A stretch of DNA of 64,000 nucleotides from Pholiota molesta. Taxonomy: Eukaryota; Basidiomycota; Agaricomycetes; Agaricales; Strophariaceae. The position numbers and the translations under genes were made by a program. The notes under the pieces are model-generated. The model was not told the origin of the DNA. It saw nothing but the letters and a program-made list of their open reading frames with translations, and made no database searches. Positions 58,529-64,000 of this stretch are shown here, piece by piece; position 1 is the first letter of the stretch; the number at the start of each line of letters is the position of its first letter. Location of the stretch: NCBI GenBank assembly GCA_014925825.1, contig JACGCK010000080.1:124001-188000 (forward strand). The letters are read 5' to 3'.

Positions 58529-60076
58529 ATGAACTCTAATATCATTGCAACTAGAGTTGGTCGAGCCAGGCTCGCAGCTGGCAGTCGGCGAGCGCTCTGC
58601 AACCCGCAACGGTTGTCTGTCGTCTCTGCACGGTCGACACTTGCTCAGAGGACGTTCCTCACAATTATCCAGCAAGGGCAAGAAGGATGGCGCCTCAGGT
58701 ATGTGTGAATTACTCTGTTGATTCATACTGACAACTAATTTATATGAAGTCTTGGTCGTGATCCAGTAAAATTGTCGCCTGGGCTGAATATCAAAATTCC
58801 TTTCTATCATACCTTGACGGTGCTTGATATTCGAGAGTCGTCTGTCAACATACCCAATGTAAGGATTTTGGAATCAATGCATTCTCTCAAAAATTTCTGA
58901 TGAAAATGACCTTTCAGCTTTCCGGATATACCGCAGACAATGTTGGTCAGGAATTACCAATCCATGTCTCCACGCTGATCTTTTTCCATTCTATAGGTGC
59001 CCGTCTTGTGCTCAGGTTCACTATTCTATCGAATCACCGATAGTTATCGGGTAATTTTTTTTTTTTGGTCAACAGTTAATCGTAAGCGACTGATAAACTT
59101 TTTATTACTGTAAGGCCACCTTTGCAGTATCTGAAGTTGAAAAAAATGTTCAGAACATCGGAACATCTGCGATGCGCTCTATCCTTGGAACATTCACCTA
59201 TGATCAGGTACCATTGAACAAGCTCAGCATTTCCAAAATTGATATACTAACCGCATGTTCCGTTAGGTCATTGCGGACCGAAATGGTTTGAACCAACAGT
59301 TGAACGAAGTTATCGGAAGCTCAATTCAGGTAAGACAAGATCACCTTGATTCATCCTTTTTTTTTCCAGTGATTTACCAATGATATTCTAGGCATGGGGG
59401 GTAAATTGCACTAGATTCGAAGTCCAGTCGTTCCAACCGGCAAATCGTGAAATTGAAAGGCAATTGGAACTTCAAATGGAGGCAGAACGGAATAGGCGCA
59501 AGCAGCTCCTCGATACGCAAGCACAGATCAATGTGGCAGAGGGACAAAAACAACGAGTAATTTTGGAGAGTGAGGGCCATGTATGTTCCTTGGATCGGTC
59601 TCGTGAAAACATGGAGATGAACTGATAATCTTTCATTAGCTGGAGGCGAAGTCCAATGAGGCAGACGCTGCATACAAAACAGTGTTCCGAGAAGCTGAGG
59701 CTAGGTAGGCATAAGCACTTTTCACCTCTCTGTACCGTCTCTCATCACCAAATGTAGACAACAGCAAGCACTCATGGAAGCCTCCGCCCTAGCACAACAG
59801 GTGGAGAACATCGCCCAGTCCCTCGCACCCTCCAAGGATGCCGTGGCTCCCGAGCATCGCAAACTTGCGCTGGCCACACTTGTCGAGCTTAGACGCCTAG
59901 AGCAATTGCAAGCGATCGCGAAGAGCAAGAGCAATTCCACGTATTTCTTCGGGGACAAGGCTGCACTGGGGGCCGCGAACGATGCGTTCAATGTTGACTA
60001 TGCACAAGCTGTAAAGGCTGGCCTTGGGAAGAAGCCTATTGATGGGTCGCGGGGAGGACCAGTGATTGCAGCTTGA
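58529..60076 (+). CDS. Mitochondrial stomatin-like protein 2 (SPFH/prohibitin-domain)
   Basis: Nine exons (58529-58698, 58750-58858, 58918-58941, 58997-59050, 59115-59207, 59267-59329, 59392-59580, 59640-59704, 59758-60076) give 361 residues. The N-terminal 45 residues are Arg/Ala/Ser-rich with no acid (MNSNIIATRVGRARLAAGSR), a likely mitochondrial presequence. The SPFH band runs FYHTLTVLDIRESSVNIPN, GYTADNVPVLCSGSLFYRIT, AMRSILGTFTYDQVIADR and WGVNCTRFEVQSFQPANREI. A coiled coil follows (RQLELQMEAERNRRKQLLDT to QVENIAQSLA), and the end is Gly-rich. STOML2-type proteins oligomerise on the inner membrane with cardiolipin and prohibitins and support respiratory-chain and protease assemblies. 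One exon is only 24 nt. Confidence 0.93.
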
Positions 60077-60756
60077 GCTCTGTATCTGTATCCGCATATC
60101 TATCATATATAAAGTATACATAGGGCGCTATGACCTGCATAATACATCATCATATGTAGTACTAATATAATTCTTTCCCCAGCTCTCCACTAATCGGATA
60201 TCGTTCTATGACATTACTGTCACTGTCCATTGGTCACGGCCCAGCTCTCTTTTTGCGACTTTGCAGTTCGTCGAAGTAGCTAGCGTTCAAGTGGCAAGGA
60301 AAATTTGCCCGATAAGGATCGGGAGCAAGGAACCTCGCTAACGATAACAGTGTTATGAGCAAGGCATTGACTCAATCCGATGTTTCTCTCAAATAGAACC
60401 TGTGTATTTGGGCTCAAAGATAATTTTGGTCTGAAAACTCTCAGAGTACTACTAAGTAGCCGAGGAGGAGAAGAAAGCAGGAGAGAACCGGATACCTGGT
60501 CGTCTATTAATTGCGTGAACATTGGAGATACCAAATTACATACATTACATTAGGGGATTACAAATGAGCGACAATAATACATGGAATTAAAATACACAGT
60601 GCATGCAAAGAAGATTATGGCAAAGCAAGACGTCAAAAGAGCGATGGTTACAAACATTTGGTACATAGAAGTGTTGGTGGATATTATAAGAAATTGGTGG
60701 TACATTGTGACAACATGCGTGAGGAAAGAAGGAGGAGAATTTACTTCGTGAGAGGG
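60077..60756. other. Convergent intergenic region
   Basis: 3' flanks of the stomatin-like and F-box genes; no supported gene or RNA. Confidence 0.4.
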
Positions 60757-62336
60757 TCAGCTTTTGAAGAGACTGACCGTGAGGCGGGGAAGGAAGTGAA
60801 CAAGGTCGCGTTTGATCTGGTCGGCCAGATTCTGCTCAGAAGGGCCGAAGACAAGATGTCTAAGGCCCCAATATCGGATACAATCGCCGTGACGGTGAAG
60901 ATTTGCAAAGAAATCGCTCTGCAAGCCATGATCATCAGCAATGAGTAACATCGAGTCTATGCCGCACAGCATTAAAATGATGCTTACCACACCCTTCTGC
61001 CTAAAATTAACATCCATCGCACAGCTGCGATCGATCTCGACGCGATTGCACTCCAACTTCAGTGTTTTTAGATTCGGGAATCCTCGGGCAAAGCGTGCGA
61101 GAAGCGATGCAGAAAGAGCTTCCACCTTAACGTGAAGATCCAAAATACCCTCTGAGCCGCCTACGGGCCACAGTGACTCGATCTCATCCACACAGAGGGA
61201 GCGGTCCATGAGAGAAACCGACTGGAGGGTAGATGAATGGAGATCCAAGAAATCGACGAGGGTTCCGAGGGGAGCCTTCAGAGGACGCAAGGCGATTCCG
61301 ACACCGGAAAGGAGCGGGAACGGCCTCTTGATAGATTGGAGAATGTGGTGGATCCAGTTGATGTGCTCAGGATCGCCGGGTTTTGAGTGACTCGAGCAGC
61401 GAGTGGTGAGCAGGTTGAATTCCTTCAAACTTCCTCTGTGCTTCTTTAGAAACCGTACGAAAGTCATGGGGTCGGAGAGTTGTCCGCCATCGAAGGGGAT
61501 GGATAGGACAACTTTCTTTAGGGAGGGGAAAACTCCCAGAGTTCGGAATATACGGGAAAGGTCGAGATGTTGGGATGTTGATGTGGACAGAAGTGATAGC
61601 TCCTGCAAGGAGTCCTTGAGATTGTTCACGAACACCACAAATCCATCATGTGCGTCATCGATGTCCTTCAACGGCGTGTTTCCGGTACAGAAATGATATG
61701 TGAAGGATTCGAGATGGGTAAGACGGAGGCGCGCAAGCGAACTGATCATGGAAAGTGGGACGCGGACGGACAGCGTCGTCAGGTGTTCTGCCCATACCTC
61801 CAACGGCGGTACCAGAAATGCGCGATAAAACTCTGGGTGGAAGCGATCCGATTCATCCCAATTGATCGAGTATTCCTGGAGCTCGGTCATGGCCGTAAAC
61901 GCCGCTGTGACTCTCTTCGTGTCTTTCGTGAGCCGCTTCTGCAGACGGCGTTCCGTAGCTTTTCGCGTGCGATCTGGGTCGACAACTTGCAGGCACCGCA
62001 TTATCATGTTTTCGGTGAGGCTACGGGGCGACTTCGTCCTTGGCTGAACGAGCCACGGCTGGAGCTCGAGTCTCCGCACATGCCGCGCCACATATGGCTG
62101 GCTATTGGAGAGATCGTCAATGCCACGCATTGAAGATAATCAAGAAGAACGACATACCAAAGGTGAGCCAAGAGCCTCTTGCTTTCTTTATTTGCCTTGG
62201 TAATGCGAATAGAGGCGTACCGCGACTTCATCCATGCTTGATAGAACACGGAATGCGAGCCGTTGATCCTATTGAGCGTCTCATCAGGAAGATAGTCCAC
62301 GATGTGACGCAAGATGTCCTCGTTGAGCGCGCACAT
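60757..62336 (-). CDS. F-box protein
   Basis: Two exons (62336-62158 and 62101-60757) give 507 residues from MCALNEDILRHIVDYLPDET. The F-box covers residues 1-45 (ALNEDILRHIVDYL, then RINGSHSVFYQAWMKSRYAS). The body is a run of loosely spaced leucine-rich segments with the LTHLESF, LKKVVLSIPF, LKEFNLLTTR and LKTLKLECNRVEID pattern, i.e. degenerate LRRs typical of agaricomycete F-box/LRR proteins. The predicted role is substrate recognition in an SCF ubiquitin ligase; target unknown. The intron 62157-62102 has a GTATGT donor and TAG acceptor. It is not closely similar to the F-box pair at 27-30 kb. Confidence 0.85.
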
Positions 62337-64000
62337 GGTCCCCAAAGGATGATCGGCGACGAAGAGGGGGAAGGAAAGGGCCTGTTCAGGTTGGGAGAAC
62401 GAAGGCTCGGGAAGCGTCGAGTCATGCCTCGAGGCATTTAAGCTTTTGTGCAACCTTTATGACCCAAAATGTTCAGAGGTCCGGTGGGTAGAGGGATCAC
62501 GTGTAGGCCTGATAACCATCAGCTCGCACCGCAAAAAGTGCTCGAAACAGGGTCAAAAACCGGTGCGGAGAAGGCGCTTATATGTAAGCGCCATGAAAGG
62601 CGGAGCGCGAATACCAAATTAAATCATCAAAGGAAAATCTCTTTTTTTCAATGATTGGACGATGTTCGTTTGGCTGGTTCTTGATGCGTGTCGTGTCAGT
62701 GCTTGCAAAGCGCTGATGAACATCACAGATTATGGCGCACCAGCCCCGACGATAAGATAATTCCAGGGAACGGATGCGTTGAAGAACGCTATGAGTAGAG
62801 ATAGATAGCCCACTTAGAGAGATAAACTGCGGTAGGTCATAGGCATCGAGTGTGAGACCAAAGCAGATTTCAACGCACGGCGCGTCAATAGAATATCGCT
62901 CCATGCAGAAAAGCCATAGAACATGCATAGGATGGCGAATTCCATATCAAGATGAGCGTAAGTAGATACCCTCAACGGCGGGTATCTGGGTCCTGTCGGA
63001 CGAGAGTTGCCTAACCATTGGCCGATAAGGAGCCAAATGCTGGTTATAACGTAGAATCATGGGTGTCGAGATATTCGATCATAAGTGGATTCTGAGATCT
63101 GAGAGATTGCTGAAGGTACGAGCCTCAGAAAGCGAGGTAGGATGGTCGTGGTTGGAAAGAAAGACAAGGAATTTTTGAACACGCGTTGAACATTCCGAGG
63201 CTTCGCCAAGCTAGTGTCACGGATGCTCGTGGACCCGCCGAAATAGTCACGCTCTCGAGATTCGGAATATCAATGAACACGCATACGCGGCCGCGCGTAA
63301 TTACGCGCTCAGCGCTCTTCAGCGGCAGCAGTGGCTACAGAACGCTATGACAGTACTTGCCATGGTATGTGGGATCCATGAGTGATTTTATATCCATCAA
63401 GCTTGGAAATTTTGCTGACAATCACGCCGCCGTTGTATGTTTTCGTCAGCTCTTAGATATCGCGTTCGGCGGCTCGGAAAAATCATTGCTCGCATTGTAC
63501 CTTCGCTAGGGCGCTTCAACTTCAAGCTCACTTGGAAAGACCCTCGTACGTATGAATTCCCACATTAGAGGTCCAGGCTCTCGCTTCATTCAGTTAACGC
63601 TTCGAAATTTTTTTTAAAAAAATTAAAAACTCACGTATCGACCAACGCTGCTGCTGCTGCAAAAAAGCCCCTAGGTGACCGAAACGCGCTGCTCAGGAAA
63701 CATGGTCTTATCAGTCAGAAAGGCATAGCCGAAAGGTCTTGCGGCGGTGGCAAACGAGTTTGCTACGCATGAACAGCGGCGCATAAATTCTCCAAGTTAA
63801 AACATCGCCCACCAGTCATCGCGCCGCGTTCTCGAATACAAATTTCCACGATTCGTACGGCCGCGAAGGCAGCCTTTTGCGTGACTTCCACTGCCAAGGG
63901 ACGGGGGACGCTGTCAATGTCAAGGTGTACTTAAGGATACGATTCCTTTCGAACTCGGCTCCTAGACTGCCGGAGGATTTGTGCGAATCTCGGATAGCGC
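62337..64000. other. Gene-poor right end of window
   Basis: About 1.66 kb with no recognisable coding family, RNA gene or terminal repeat. Stops are frequent in all six frames. It includes the F-box promoter and AT-rich poly-T/poly-A runs near 63608-63630. Confidence 0.45.

Overview
The window looks like nuclear DNA of an agaricomycete (mushroom-forming basidiomycete). Genes are dense and lie on both strands. Coding sequence is cut by many GT-AG introns, mostly 50 to 70 nt. The families present are typical of this group: F-box proteins, 7TM membrane proteins, a NACHT protein, LysM and DUF1996 secreted proteins, and expanded FAD oxidoreductases. All exon joins below were worked out by hand from splice signals, reading phase and family conservation; none has transcript support.

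Layout. 1-5.2 kb: 3' part of a SUV39-type SET methyltransferase, a UBC4/5-type ubiquitin E2 with a long tail carrying three SUMO-interacting-like motifs, an intron-containing tRNA-Gln, and a Mo25/HymA scaffold. 5.8-13 kb: three AIF/AMID-like FAD oxidoreductases in tandem, two of them from a recent duplication that includes 3' flank. 13.6-15.6 kb: an O-methyltransferase. 16.6-24.2 kb: a 7TM protein, glucosamine-6-phosphate N-acetyltransferase (with its last exon duplicated downstream), YIF1, and a second 7TM protein. 25-30.4 kb: a two-LysM secreted protein and two intronless F-box paralogues. 30.6-35.7 kb: two divergent FAD amine/amino-acid oxidases (fructosyl-amino-acid/sarcosine oxidase-like and L-amino-acid oxidase-like). 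35.9-41.3 kb: gene relics, an F-box/zinc-finger gene and ULA1 (NEDD8 E1 regulatory subunit). 41.5-49.5 kb: a 15-exon DUF1996 secreted protein, GINS subunit PSF1, a mitochondrial-type unknown, and a large serine-rich PPxY protein. 50.1-62.3 kb: tRNA-Arg, a NACHT protein, UTP22, a mitochondrial stomatin-like protein and an F-box protein. The last 1.66 kb shows no gene.

How it fits together. Housekeeping genes (UTP22, PSF1, ULA1, GNA1, YIF1, stomatin-like protein, Mo25) are interspersed with lineage-specific and expanding families. The ubiquitin-like theme (E2 with SIM-like tail, ULA1, four F-box genes) and the flavoenzyme theme (three AIF-like plus two amine oxidases, next to an O-methyltransferase) are the main functional groupings. 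Unusual features of gene structure are several microexons (12-24 nt), one 34-nt intron, two probable GC-AG introns, and four genes whose reading frame breaks by one base in a short homopolymer. The last may be assembly errors or early decay.
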